Below are positions 32,816-41,920 of a DNA stretch of 64,000 nt, piece by piece. A model generated the notes under the pieces. That model saw only the letters and a program-made list of their open reading frames with translations. It made no database searches and was not told the origin of the DNA. Origin of the DNA: Archangium violaceum Cb vi76 (GTDB taxonomy: Bacteria; Myxococcota; Myxococcia; Myxococcales; Myxococcaceae). A program made the position numbers and the translations under genes. Every line of letters starts with the position of its first letter. Position 1 is the first letter of the stretch. The stretch is taken from assembly GCF_000733295.1 (NCBI RefSeq), contig NZ_JPMI01000035.1:1-64000 (forward strand), in the 5' to 3' direction.

Positions 32816-33277
32816 CTATTCCCCGGACATTCCCGCGGCCTTCTTCACGGCCGCGCGGATGCGCGTGTACGTGCCACACCGGCACAGGTTGCCCGCCAGC
32901 GAATGATCGATCTCGGCGTCGGTGGGCTTCGGCTTCTTCTCGAGCAGGGCCGCCGCGCACATGAGCTGCCCCGCCTGGCAGAACCCGCACTGCGGAACGC
33001 CCAGGTCCACCCAGGCGCGCTGCAGCGGGTGGTTGCCGTCCGGCGACAGTCCCTCGATGGTGGTCACCGAGTGTCCGTCCGCGCGGCGGATGGGCGTCAC
33101 ACAGGCTCGCACCGTCTGGCCATCGAGGTGCACGGTGCACGCGCCGCACAGCGCCTGGCCGCAGCCATACTTCGTGCCCGTGAGGCCGAGCACGTCCCGC
33201 AGCGCCCAGAGCAGCGGCATCTCGGGATCGACGTCGAGCTCCTTCTCGACGCCATTGATGCGGACTCGAATGCTCAT
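32816..33277 (-). CDS. (2Fe-2S)-binding subunit of molybdenum hydroxylase (IorA-like)
   Basis: ATG at 33277 gives 153 residues beginning [20 protein letters not shown]; the frame extends 15 codons upstream into the cytochrome gene. Two [2Fe-2S] clusters: plant-type ferredoxin motif [16 protein letters not shown] and the second C-x2-C...C-x-C pair ([18 protein letters not shown]). It passes electrons from the Mo centre encoded next door. The ATG overlaps the stop of the cytochrome gene (ATGA at 33277-33274), so translation is coupled; the Mo subunit begins 10 bases after its stop. Confidence 0.93.
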   Translation of the reverse strand: MSIRVRINGVEKELDVDPEMPLLWALRDVLGLTGTKYGCGQALCGACTVHLDGQTVRACVTPIRRADGHSVTTIEGLSPDGNHPLQRAWVDLGVPQCGFCQAGQLMCAAALLEKKPKPTDAEIDHSLAGNLCRCGTYTRIRAAVKKAAGMSGE

Positions 33278-33954
33278 GGCCGTGCCTCCTCGCTCGGGCA
33301 CTCCGCGCCCGTTTCCACCCATGCCGCCACGATGGCGCCGAAACGCTCCTGCGTTCCCGGTGCCGGCTCGCGATCCGCTCCGGGCTTCCAGCCCCAGCCC
33401 ACCAGCTCATCGTGCGCGTTGTGCTCGACGATCTGCGCCAGCGTCTTGCCGCCGTTGCGGGCCGGGTCCTTCAGCTGCTCGCACACCTGGCGGGGCGTCC
33501 GGCCCACCCAGGCCATCGACAGGGGAGCCACGTGCCAGTTCGGCGCCCCGGGCACCCGGGCGAGCTCCGCGTTGCGATCCTGGTGGCAGCTCGTGCACTC
33601 CATGCCGGGGATGCCGCGATCCTCGGGTCCGCGCTGCACGGGCGGATCGTGCAGCTGCCACCCGGTCCGCTGGTACGGCGAGTTTCCATCGGGATGGCAG
33701 TTCGCGCACCGCGGGTGGAGGAACACCCGGCTGGCCTCCAGGAACAGCGCGCGAGAGCGATCGGTCTTGTCCGTGATGACGCCGAACGCCTCGGGGGCGC
33801 GCAGCTCGGAGGGGCCAACCTGGGGAAGCATCTCGGACGGCGACGGTGAGGGCTGACGCCGGCCACAACCCATCGCCAGGAGGACGAGGGCGGACGCACA
33901 GAGACGGACGTACGGCTTCGTGGTCGTTCTCAAAGCGCCCGCAAGGTACTTCAA
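33274..33954 (-). CDS. Di-haem c-type cytochrome lipoprotein (hydroxylase electron acceptor)
   Basis: A 226-residue exported protein. Lipoprotein-type signal: [11 protein letters not shown]. Two haem-binding motifs are present, CANCH (in [16 protein letters not shown]) and CTSCH ([14 protein letters not shown]). Histidines and Met in [13 protein letters not shown] could give distal ligands. It is the first gene of the operon and overlaps the Fe-S subunit start, so it very probably takes electrons from the molybdenum hydroxylase in the periplasm and feeds the respiratory chain. Similar cytochromes accompany IorAB-type enzymes in other proteobacteria. Confidence 0.88.
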   Translation of the reverse strand: MKYLAGALRTTTKPYVRLCASALVLLAMGCGRRQPSPSPSEMLPQVGPSELRAPEAFGVITDKTDRSRALFLEASRVFLHPRCANCHPDGNSPYQRTGWQLHDPPVQRGPEDRGIPGMECTSCHQDRNAELARVPGAPNWHVAPLSMAWVGRTPRQVCEQLKDPARNGGKTLAQIVEHNAHDELVGWGWKPGADREPAPGTQERFGAIVAAWVETGAECPSEEARP

Positions 33955-34032
33955 GTGTCAATCCGCCAGGGAAGGGTTGTGAGAAGGGCCGCGCGCCCTG
34001 TTCACCAGTCCCCGGGTTGCCCCGCAAATGAA

Positions 34033-34064
34033 ACGGGGGCCGAGTCCTCGGACCCGGCCCCCGT
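34033..34064 (-). terminator. Terminator of the HU-like gene
   Basis: Ten-base stem ACGGGGGCCG/CGGCCCCCGT closing an 12-base loop, 25 bases after the stop, followed on the minus strand by TTTCATTTG. A moderately U-rich tail supports rho-independent termination. Confidence 0.65.
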
Positions 34065-34088
34065 CGAGCTCTTCAGCGATTCAGCGGC

Positions 34089-34439
34089 TTAGAGCATGTC
34101 CTTCAGGGCCTTGAGGGCCTGGATCTTCACGACCTTGCGAGCCGGCTTGGCCTTGAACACCGTCTCCTGACCGGTGAACGGGTTGATGCCCTTGCGCGCC
34201 TTGGTGGCCGGCTTCTTCACGACCTTCATCTTCATCAGGCCCGGCACCACGAACTTGCCGGGACCGCGGCTGCCCATGCTCTTCTGGATCGCGCCGCTGA
34301 GCGCGTCGAACACGGAGGACACCTGCTTCTTGCTCAGCCCGGTCTGCTCGGCGATCGACACCAGCAGCTCGGACTTCGTCGGGCCCCTGTCGGAGGAGCC
34401 AGCCTTCTTCGCGGTAGCGGTCTTCGTCTTCGCGGCCAT
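34089..34439 (-). CDS. HU/IHF family DNA-binding protein with Lys/Ala-rich N-terminal extension
   Basis: A 116-residue nucleoid protein. Residues 1-18 are a basic Lys/Ala/Thr extension (MAAKTKTATAKKAGSS), longer than in E. coli HU. The HU fold follows: PTKSELLVSIAEQTGLSKKQ, VFDALSGAIQKSM, VVPGLMKMKVVKK, then the DNA-binding arm and NPFTGQE. In place of the usual RxGRNP the arm reads RKGINPFTG, giving the divergent HU form typical of Myxococcales. AAGGAG lies just before the ATG. Monocistronic, with its own terminator. Confidence 0.93.
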   Translation of the reverse strand: MAAKTKTATAKKAGSSDRGPTKSELLVSIAEQTGLSKKQVSSVFDALSGAIQKSMGSRGPGKFVVPGLMKMKVVKKPATKARKGINPFTGQETVFKAKPARKVVKIQALKALKDML

Positions 34440-34556
34440 CGTGTTTCTCCTTGTGGAAAGGAAGGAAGCTGCAACTGCCCTTATCTATTCAGCGAGAATT
34501 CGGCAACGGATCAAACGCTCCAGCGGTACGGATCCGCTGGCGGGCCGACGATCAAC

Positions 34557-34577
34557 CGGCCTTCGGGCCGGCCTTTT
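34557..34577 (+). terminator. Hairpin with TTCG loop and T-run on the plus strand
   Basis: CCGGCC-TTCG-GGCCGG followed by CCTTTTT: a C(UUCG)G tetraloop stem with U-tract, an ideal rho-independent terminator for a plus-strand transcript. No plus-strand gene precedes it. On the minus strand it follows the stop at 34622 but lacks a T-run. The 180-base gap here also holds the HU leader. Confidence 0.5.
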
Positions 34578-34621
34578 TCCATCGCGGTGAAGAGATCCCC
34601 CCCGGGGGCTACGAGGCCGCG

Positions 34622-35548
34622 CTACTCGACGAGCGCCGCCAGCTGCTTCCAGTCGTACTGCTCGTAGGCCTTGGCCGCCTGGGTGAGCGGATCCCGCGGA
34701 TGCTCCTTGAAGTAGCTCTCGCTGGGCCTCGTATGGGAGGCGGCGCCCAACCGGACGGTGACCAGCTGGATGGCGTCCGGCTTCTTGGTGTTGAAGTAGC
34801 CGGTGTTCAGCTTGACGAGGTAGGTGGGATCACTGTCCTGGCACGAGCCCACGCTCTCTCCCCGCCGGGTGGGCACGCACGCGGGCTTGTCTCCCGCGCC
34901 CGGGGCCAGCTCGCCGAGCTGCTTCTTGGCCGCCTCTCCATCCGGGCCACCCTCGCGGATCACCCGCTCCAGGTACTCCTTGGCGGTGATGCGGCGCCAG
35001 AGCTGCCGGTCCTTGGCGGTGAGCACCAGGATGGGGGTGGCGCCGCCGACCTGGTACAGGGGGAGCCCCTGATGCGAGCCCACCTGGGGTGGCTCGTAGA
35101 AGATGGCGTCGGGCTGCGTGGTGTTGATCTTCAGCCGCTCGAGATCATTCACCTTGATCTCGATCGTGTTGCCTTCGCCCACGCCGTGGTAGCGCCCGGT
35201 CTTCTTGTCCACCACGGTGTCGCGATCACTCTTGCGGATGGGCAGGAGCAGGATCGTCGCCTCGGCCGAGGTCACCCCCAGCTCGGGATGGGACTTGATG
35301 ACGAGGCCGGAGCGCACGCTGACACCGCGAGGATCGGCCAGCTGGGGCGTCTGCTTGATTCCGTCCAGCACGCCCATCACCTTGCGCTGCAGCTCGGGCG
35401 CCTTCTTGCGGAGCTTCTGATGGGTGGGCGTGGTGACGCCGGGCAGATCGTCTGGCTCCGCCGCGGAGGCGGGAAGCGACAAGGCCACGCACAGGAGCGT
35501 GGCGCGGGAGAGCCGCCGGAAGCGGGAGGCTGCGCGTGTCGAACGCAT
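34622..35548 (-). CDS. Exported protein of unknown function, end of pseudopilin operon
   Basis: A 308-residue protein with a signal peptide (ATLLCVALSLPASA). The mature region has conserved-looking Cys pairs (KPACVPTRRGESVGSCQDSD) that could form a disulfide, a repeat-free alpha/beta composition and a motif KKTGRYHGVGEGNTIEIKV. It follows the pilin-like gene by seven bases and is probably co-transcribed with the TadE/TadG-like genes, suggesting a periplasmic or surface role connected with that apparatus. No family recognised. Confidence 0.65.
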   Translation of the reverse strand: MRSTRAASRFRRLSRATLLCVALSLPASAAEPDDLPGVTTPTHQKLRKKAPELQRKVMGVLDGIKQTPQLADPRGVSVRSGLVIKSHPELGVTSAEATILLLPIRKSDRDTVVDKKTGRYHGVGEGNTIEIKVNDLERLKINTTQPDAIFYEPPQVGSHQGLPLYQVGGATPILVLTAKDRQLWRRITAKEYLERVIREGGPDGEAAKKQLGELAPGAGDKPACVPTRRGESVGSCQDSDPTYLVKLNTGYFNTKKPDAIQLVTVRLGAASHTRPSESYFKEHPRDPLTQAAKAYEQYDWKQLAALVE

Positions 35549-35555
35549 GGAGTCC

Positions 35556-35735
35556 CTAGGGTACGGGCGATTGGATGACGTAGTAGATGGACTGGAAGTA
35601 GCGGTGCAGGGCGTTGATCAGATCGGTGAGGAAGGGCCAGCCGAGCACTCCGAAGCCGAGGAAGCCCGCGGAGACGACCACGTACTCCACCATGGACTGG
35701 CCGCGCCGGGCGCGCGCCAGGAGATTCTTTCGCAT
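35556..35735 (-). CDS. Flp/TadE-like small pilin subunit
   Basis: ATG at 35735 encodes 59 residues. A basic leader (MRKNLLARARRGQ) precedes SMVEYVVVSAGFLGFGVLGW, a single hydrophobic helix with Glu at the fifth position after the likely cleavage site, as in Flp-type pilins (G-x-S-x-V-E-Y). A short Tyr-rich tail follows. The GQSMVEY motif is shared with the TadE/TadG-like proteins of the same operon. It could be the major fibre subunit or a minor pilin; no prepilin peptidase is in the window. Confidence 0.65.
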   Translation of the reverse strand: MRKNLLARARRGQSMVEYVVVSAGFLGFGVLGWPFLTDLINALHRYFQSIYYVIQSPVP

Positions 35736-35740
35736 GAGGC

Positions 35741-35959
35741 TCACTTGCACTCCTTGGTGCACTCCTTCTCCTCGTCCACACAGGCCTGCGTGCACTTCTG
35801 CTCGCCCGAGCCCGCGTACTTCTTGCAGATGTCCTGGCACTGCTTCGCGTCCTTCTTGCACTCCTTCTCGCACTTGTTGGCGTGTGCGGTGACCGGGAGC
35901 GTGAGGAGCAGGGTGACCAGCAGGGCCCAGGGGGCCTTGTTCCAGGGGGTCTTCGTCAT
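35741..35959 (-). CDS. Eight-cysteine secreted peptide (predicted disulfide helical hairpin)
   Basis: A 72-residue protein starting at ATG 35959. Signal peptide ALLVTLLLTLPVTAHA; the mature part is about 45 residues with Cys at 30, 34, 41, 45, 56, 60, 67 and 71. The spacing 4-7-4 occurs twice, separated by a Gly-Ser turn (YAGSGEQ), so two helices could be stapled antiparallel by C30-C71, C34-C67, C41-C60 and C45-C56. Rich in Lys and Glu. Its gene lies between the 345-frame protein and the pilin gene (stop 35741, next ATG 35735), so it belongs to the operon. Function unknown. Confidence 0.7.
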   Translation of the reverse strand: MTKTPWNKAPWALLVTLLLTLPVTAHANKCEKECKKDAKQCQDICKKYAGSGEQKCTQACVDEEKECTKECK

Positions 35960-36837
35960 GGTGTTTCCTCCGTGTTCCCCTGCCGGGGAGCCGTCAGCCG
36001 CTCGGTGAGCGACAAGTGAACCATTACTTCCGAGGAGGGCACCTGGCGGCGCAGCATCACCAGGCCGAACACGGCCCCGCGGCGCACCTCCAACTCCGCC
36101 CCCACCTCGTCCGGGGCATGGAGCTCGGTCACGCTCCAGCCCCGCTTCTGGAAGTCCTCGCGGAAGAACGCCTCCACCTCCGTCACGGTGCTCTCCGGCA
36201 CCCGGGCCGACACGGTGTGCTGCGTGGCTCCCTCGAGCTGGAAATTGAGCGCCGAGGCGTCCTCGGCCTCCGGGTGCATGGGAATCCACTGCGGCACCTG
36301 GGGCCCGCCCTCCAGCAGGGGCTGCATCTGCCCCGAGGACACGAACACCGTCGTCTCGCCGCCCTGCGCCAGCGCCGACACCAGGTGCACCTCCTTGGAG
36401 GCGGGGCTCCAGTAGCCCACGTACCCCGCGTTCTCGTTGTAGCGGTGGCCCAGCGCCGGCAGCCCCGCGTCCACCAGGGTGCCGCTGTAGTGCGCGAGCA
36501 CCTGATCCGGTGAGTCCTGGGTGGTGAACCACGCCACGGCGATGGGCGACTGCTCGCCCAGGTAGTCCGCCGCCAGCACCTCGGGCCGGGTGCCGCGAGG
36601 GTAGGGCGGGAAGTGCGACAGCGCCCGCTGCAGGACGCCCTCCTCCCAGGGGGAGCGGGACGGCCGGCCGGGCTCGGGCGCGGGAGCGCTGAGCATGTCG
36701 TCCGTCGTCACGTCCTCGATGGGATCCACCGGCCGCACGTAGGAGAACCGTTCCCAGGCGAAGCCGATCAGACCTCCGGCGATGGCCACGGAGAACAGCA
36801 GCGCCAGGGCTCGCACCGCTGACCGCGGCTCCGCCAC
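35956..36837 (-). CDS. Single-pass membrane protein of pseudopilin operon, unknown function
   Basis: I choose GTG at 36837, one base after the stop of the TadE-like gene; the upstream extension is its antisense-frame shadow. The 293-residue product has one N-terminal membrane helix (VRALALLFSVAIAGGLIGFA) and an extracytoplasmic domain with two similar halves: each contains a helix plus a strand theme such as DQVLAHYSGTLVDAGL and VEAFFREDFQKRGW, recalling short lipoprotein-like domains that sense or bind partners. It overlaps the start of the Cys-rich peptide gene by four bases, so translation is coupled. No characterised homologue recognised. Confidence 0.65.
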   Translation of the reverse strand: MAEPRSAVRALALLFSVAIAGGLIGFAWERFSYVRPVDPIEDVTTDDMLSAPAPEPGRPSRSPWEEGVLQRALSHFPPYPRGTRPEVLAADYLGEQSPIAVAWFTTQDSPDQVLAHYSGTLVDAGLPALGHRYNENAGYVGYWSPASKEVHLVSALAQGGETTVFVSSGQMQPLLEGGPQVPQWIPMHPEAEDASALNFQLEGATQHTVSARVPESTVTEVEAFFREDFQKRGWSVTELHAPDEVGAELEVRRGAVFGLVMLRRQVPSSEVMVHLSLTERLTAPRQGNTEETP

Positions 36838-36838
36838 C

Positions 36839-37954
36839 TCAGCACTCCTCCGGGTTCTTGCAGCCCATGTAGTACGCGCCCCGCTTGTCGTACGTCTTCT
36901 GGGTGCGATCCTTGTCCCAGTCGCGCCACTCGGAGTTGAAGTAGGTGCCCGAGCCATCCGAGCCCTGGTCGATCGTCTGGGTGGGCGCGCCATTGGCCGC
37001 CGTGATGGAGATGTTGGGCTGGCGCGGATCGTCCGGCTTGAGAATTCCCCCGATCTCCCGGCTGCCCGGCCAGGGGGCCACGAGTCCGCCGACCAGCGCC
37101 GGGCTGAGCAGGTTGTTGTTCATCGCGGTGGAGAAGAAGCTGGAGGCCTGGGCGTTCATCTGGGTGAAGCCGAGATTCTGGGGGTTCTGGTAGACGTTGG
37201 CCACACGCTGGTAGAGCGCGTTGCCCGTGTCCTTGTCGCCCGGCTGGATGTTCACCGCGTCGGTGAGGGCCCAGGTATCGGTGAGGATGGCCAGGTGCTG
37301 CTCCTTGATGTAGTAGGCATCCCCCTCCCAGCCGCCCTTGCCCTTGGTCGAGTTGTCGTGGACGTCGCCCGTCCAGCGCTTCTTGGAGAGGTTGTGCTCC
37401 TCACCGTCGTCGTCGGAGAACTCGGGGAGGAACTTCTTGGGCAGCAGGTAGTTCTCCACGACGGCCCTGGCCCGGCACCGGTACATGCCGCCGTTGGTGA
37501 ACTCGCTGTGGTAGGAGTTGTAGAGGCCATCCGCGCCCACGTCGCCCACCGACTTGTCGGGGCCCTCGCACGTCACCTGCTCGGCGTCGTCGTTGAGCCA
37601 GCACACGTGCGCCGCGACCGCGGTGTGGTGATCCGTGTCCTCGCAGTCCGAGTACTTGCCGCCGCCCGTGGTGGCATCGTAGCGGTCCTTGCCGGACTCG
37701 TGGTCGCAGAACATCAGACGCGCGTGGCGCTGCACGGTGCCGGGGTCACCCTTGGTGCTGTAGTCCTGCACGGTGAGATCCCACACCGTGGAGATGGCGG
37801 CCTCCTGCACGTCCATGGAGTAGCGCAGCAGGTCATCCAGGAAGAGCGAGTAGAGGAAGACCGGGATGATGACCAGCATGCAGATGGCCGTCTCCACGGA
37901 GGCGGCGCCGCGGCGGGAGGGCGCGCGGCGGTAGGCGGGAATCATCTGTCTCAT
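36839..37954 (-). CDS. TadE-like pseudopilin with large extracellular domain
   Basis: ATG at 37954 overlaps the stop of the preceding TadG-like gene (37951-37954). The 371-residue product has a basic leader then the TadE-type helix GAASVETAICMLVIIPVFLY (A-S-V-E-T). The 320-residue extracellular part has many Asp/Gly and paired Cys (CDHESGKDRY, CEDTDHH, CWLNDD, CEGPDK, CRARAV, CKNPEEC), likely disulfides. It should sit at or near the fibre tip. Assembly would need TadA, TadB/C and a secretin, all absent from the window. Confidence 0.75.
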   Translation of the reverse strand: MRQMIPAYRRAPSRRGAASVETAICMLVIIPVFLYSLFLDDLLRYSMDVQEAAISTVWDLTVQDYSTKGDPGTVQRHARLMFCDHESGKDRYDATTGGGKYSDCEDTDHHTAVAAHVCWLNDDAEQVTCEGPDKSVGDVGADGLYNSYHSEFTNGGMYRCRARAVVENYLLPKKFLPEFSDDDGEEHNLSKKRWTGDVHDNSTKGKGGWEGDAYYIKEQHLAILTDTWALTDAVNIQPGDKDTGNALYQRVANVYQNPQNLGFTQMNAQASSFFSTAMNNNLLSPALVGGLVAPWPGSREIGGILKPDDPRQPNISITAANGAPTQTIDQGSDGSGTYFNSEWRDWDKDRTQKTYDKRGAYYMGCKNPEEC

Positions 37955-39474
37955 AGCGACAACCCCGGGGCACTGGTGACGAGTTGGGCCGCGTCGGAGT
38001 TGCCGGCGGCGGAGAGGAGCTGGCTGGCCTGCTGCGCCGTGAAGGGGTGGAGCTTGGCACGCCAGTAGGGGGCGAAGAGGTTGGGGGGCTCGCGCCAGCC
38101 GCCCGCGCCGAGGCGGTGGTAGTACACGATGGCCTTGGAGAGCCCCGCGCCCTCGTCCGCGGCGAGCTTGAGGGTGGCGTTCGTGTCGCCGTTGGAGAAC
38201 TTGACGGTGCCGGAGCTGTTGAGCTCCCAGGGCGCCTTCGGCTTGTTGCCCACGCGGAACTGCTTGGTGACGTAGCTGTAGGTGCGCGGCTGGCCGAAGT
38301 CGCGGTTGGCGTCGTCGTTGGCGCGGAACTTCATGAAGCAGTTGCCGCCCGCGGTGCACGAGGTGAGCGCCTTGGCGTTGACGCCCTCGAAGGGGTGCTG
38401 GCCGGTGTGGGCGCCGCCCGGCGAGTGCGAGCCACTGTTGCCCTCGCTGGTGACCGTCGCCGAGTAGTTCAGGGGGATACCCGTGCCGTGCTTCCACTGG
38501 TTGTACATCATGCCCTTCTCGGTCGCGGAGATGGACTTGCCCTCGGAACCCGAGCCGGTGCCCGTCTTGGCCGTGCCCTTGTGGGTGAAGGGGACGGGGG
38601 AGTTGATGCCCTCGCCGGGGATGTCCTTGCCCAGCTCCTTGAGGAAGCTGGGGTGGAGGTGGGCGGGGTAGTCCATCATCAGGCCCCGGTTGGCGGGCCA
38701 GTCGGAGCGCGAGGCCATGGCGACCTCGGTCATCACCTTGGCGCGCGTCTTCGCGTCCGAGTTGCCCACGCTGCCGGTGCAGCCCGGCATGCCGTCCACC
38801 GAGCAGTTGAACTCGTTGACGTTCATGCCGCCCACCGACGCGTTCAGCGTGCTGGCGCCGGGTGCGTTGTACTCCGTCAGCTTGCTCAGCCCGTAGGACT
38901 TGCCGTCACGCAGCGCCTGCATGGTGCGCGCGTGCACCATCGCCTGGGAGGCGTGGATGAAGTCCACCATCCGGTCCAGACCCTTCATCGTATTGGTGAA
39001 GTTCCTGTCCAGGTTCTTGACCTTGTTGTCGTAGTTCTTGCCGGCCTTGCCGTACTTGCCGGCGATCTTCAGCGCCTGGAGGCCGTGGATGCAGTGCTTG
39101 AAGCACGACCAGCAGCCGCACTGGGCGAACTCCATGGCCATGATGATGTAGTAGTTGGTCTGCGACTTGCGCATCATCTCGCCGGTGACGCTGGCCGCCG
39201 CCATGTAGGCGTGCATGCTGTTCATGGCCACGTAGGTGGCGGCGATGGAGCGGTTGCTGACGGCGTAGTAGTTGAGCGCGCGCGCCTCCATCACGGCCAT
39301 GGAGTAGGCCATGGAGTCGCTGTGCTGCTGCAGGCTGACCTTCTCGCGCAGCGCGTGGCTGAGGTTGAAGCTGAGCGCCACCATGAGCGCCAGCACCAGG
39401 AAGGAGAGGGCGGCGAGCACCAGCGCCTGGCCGCGCCGGCGCCGGGGGGACTTTCTCAGAAGGCGAATTGGCAT
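37951..39474 (-). CDS. TadG-like pseudopilin / Flp pilus-assembly protein
   Basis: From ATG 39474 (507 residues). Leader RKSPRRRRGQALVLAALSFL then a hydrophobic helix LVLALMVALSFNLSHAL: the TadG-type N-terminus (RGQALV). The exported part starts with a coiled region (LREKVSLQQHSDSMAYSMAV) followed by a Cys-rich patch CGCWSCFKHC near residue 115 and a Gly/Ser/Asn-rich beta domain. The long form of this family resembles TadG with a von Willebrand-like region missing. Starts 19 bases before the stop of the TadE-like gene. Confidence 0.75.
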   Translation of the reverse strand: MPIRLLRKSPRRRRGQALVLAALSFLVLALMVALSFNLSHALREKVSLQQHSDSMAYSMAVMEARALNYYAVSNRSIAATYVAMNSMHAYMAAASVTGEMMRKSQTNYYIIMAMEFAQCGCWSCFKHCIHGLQALKIAGKYGKAGKNYDNKVKNLDRNFTNTMKGLDRMVDFIHASQAMVHARTMQALRDGKSYGLSKLTEYNAPGASTLNASVGGMNVNEFNCSVDGMPGCTGSVGNSDAKTRAKVMTEVAMASRSDWPANRGLMMDYPAHLHPSFLKELGKDIPGEGINSPVPFTHKGTAKTGTGSGSEGKSISATEKGMMYNQWKHGTGIPLNYSATVTSEGNSGSHSPGGAHTGQHPFEGVNAKALTSCTAGGNCFMKFRANDDANRDFGQPRTYSYVTKQFRVGNKPKAPWELNSSGTVKFSNGDTNATLKLAADEGAGLSKAIVYYHRLGAGGWREPPNLFAPYWRAKLHPFTAQQASQLLSAAGNSDAAQLVTSAPGLSL

Positions 39475-40253
39475 TGGTTGCTCGTGGGCAGGGCGTTCCT
39501 GCTCAGGAAGAAGTTGGACTGCATCCGCATGGTGTACGTGGCGCGGATGGGAAAGATGTAGAGGCCCCGGGAGGCCGCGGAGGCGTAGGGATCCGAGCCG
39601 CCGCCGGGGGCTCCGCCATTCTCGAGTGACTTCAGGCCGCCCGAGCTCTTCTTGCCCAGGCGCAGCACCTCGGGCGCTTCCTTGTTGCGCGCCGCGCCAT
39701 GGATGACCCAGTTGGCGAAGGGGATGGGCATCCGGTAGTTGAACGTCACCTGGATGCGCAGCTTGGTGCGCTGGCCCCGCTCCCACTCGTCGAAGCCGCC
39801 CGTGGAGTTCGCCGGATCGTCGAAGTCCATTTCCTTGCCGCCGCCGCCGCCCAGCTCGTCCTTCGTCGGACCGCAGATGGTGACCTTCGCGAACTTGAGG
39901 TTCGCGTCCGGCATCTTGTTGGTCTTCACCCCGGCCCAGTTCCACTTGGTGACGAAGTCCGAGGCGCTGTTGATGCTCCGGATGTACTCGCCGCCGCCGA
40001 CATCCCTGCTGATGAGGGGCAGCAGCACGGCCACGGCCGCGAGCTCCATCTTCTCCATGTTCGCGCTGTGCAGGGAGCCGGCACGCACCGCCTTGTAGGC
40101 CGCGTACTTCGTCAGCAGCCGGGCCTGATGCATCAGCCCCAGCTGCAGGATGCCTAGAATGAGGAAGACGAAGAGGGGTAGGACAATGGCGGATTCCACC
40201 GCGACTTGTCCTGACTCCCGGCCCGAGTGCGGATTTCCACGAGACGCACGCAT
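39456..40253 (-). CDS. TadE-like pseudopilin, first gene of operon
   Basis: ATG 40253 gives 265 residues. Leader MRASRGNPHSGRESGQVAVE then hydrophobic VESAIVLPLFVFLILGILQL: the classical TadE motif G-Q-x-A-V-E. The helix extends into GLMHQARLLTKYAAYKAVRA, typical of TadE. The rest is a beta-rich extracellular domain with NYRMPIPFANWVIHG. It heads the run TadE, TadG, TadE-like, membrane protein, Cys-rich peptide, pilin, exported protein, each separated by a few bases or overlapping. The 180 bases upstream have several AT-rich hexamers and are the likely promoter zone. Confidence 0.8.
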   Translation of the reverse strand: MRASRGNPHSGRESGQVAVESAIVLPLFVFLILGILQLGLMHQARLLTKYAAYKAVRAGSLHSANMEKMELAAVAVLLPLISRDVGGGEYIRSINSASDFVTKWNWAGVKTNKMPDANLKFAKVTICGPTKDELGGGGGKEMDFDDPANSTGGFDEWERGQRTKLRIQVTFNYRMPIPFANWVIHGAARNKEAPEVLRLGKKSSGGLKSLENGGAPGGGSDPYASAASRGLYIFPIRATYTMRMQSNFFLSRNALPTSNQCQFAF

Positions 40254-40433
40254 GCTCGGGAATCTGCCCGAGCATTCGCTGCCCGTAAATACGTCAAGTG
40301 GACCGATTCCCCACGTTGCCCCCTGTTGCCCCTGCTGCAACAGGCCCCGATTCAGGGAATTCAGGACGCACTCCGCGTCCGGCTTCCTATCAAATTATAG
40401 GAAAACGCGGAGCCCCTCAAGGGAAGGGGCATT

Positions 40434-41888
<1,455 letters not shown>

Positions 41889-41920
41889 CTACCCTAGCGC
41901 TCGTGGGCAGGGGATGCCCC

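Noticed and set aside
30652-32964. 770-codon plus-strand frame
   Set aside because: Antisense to the molybdopterin subunit; no recognisable protein features.
35956-36993. Longer 345-residue start for the membrane protein
   Set aside because: The first 52 codons lie inside the TadE-like gene and show shadow composition; GTG 36837 follows that gene's stop directly.
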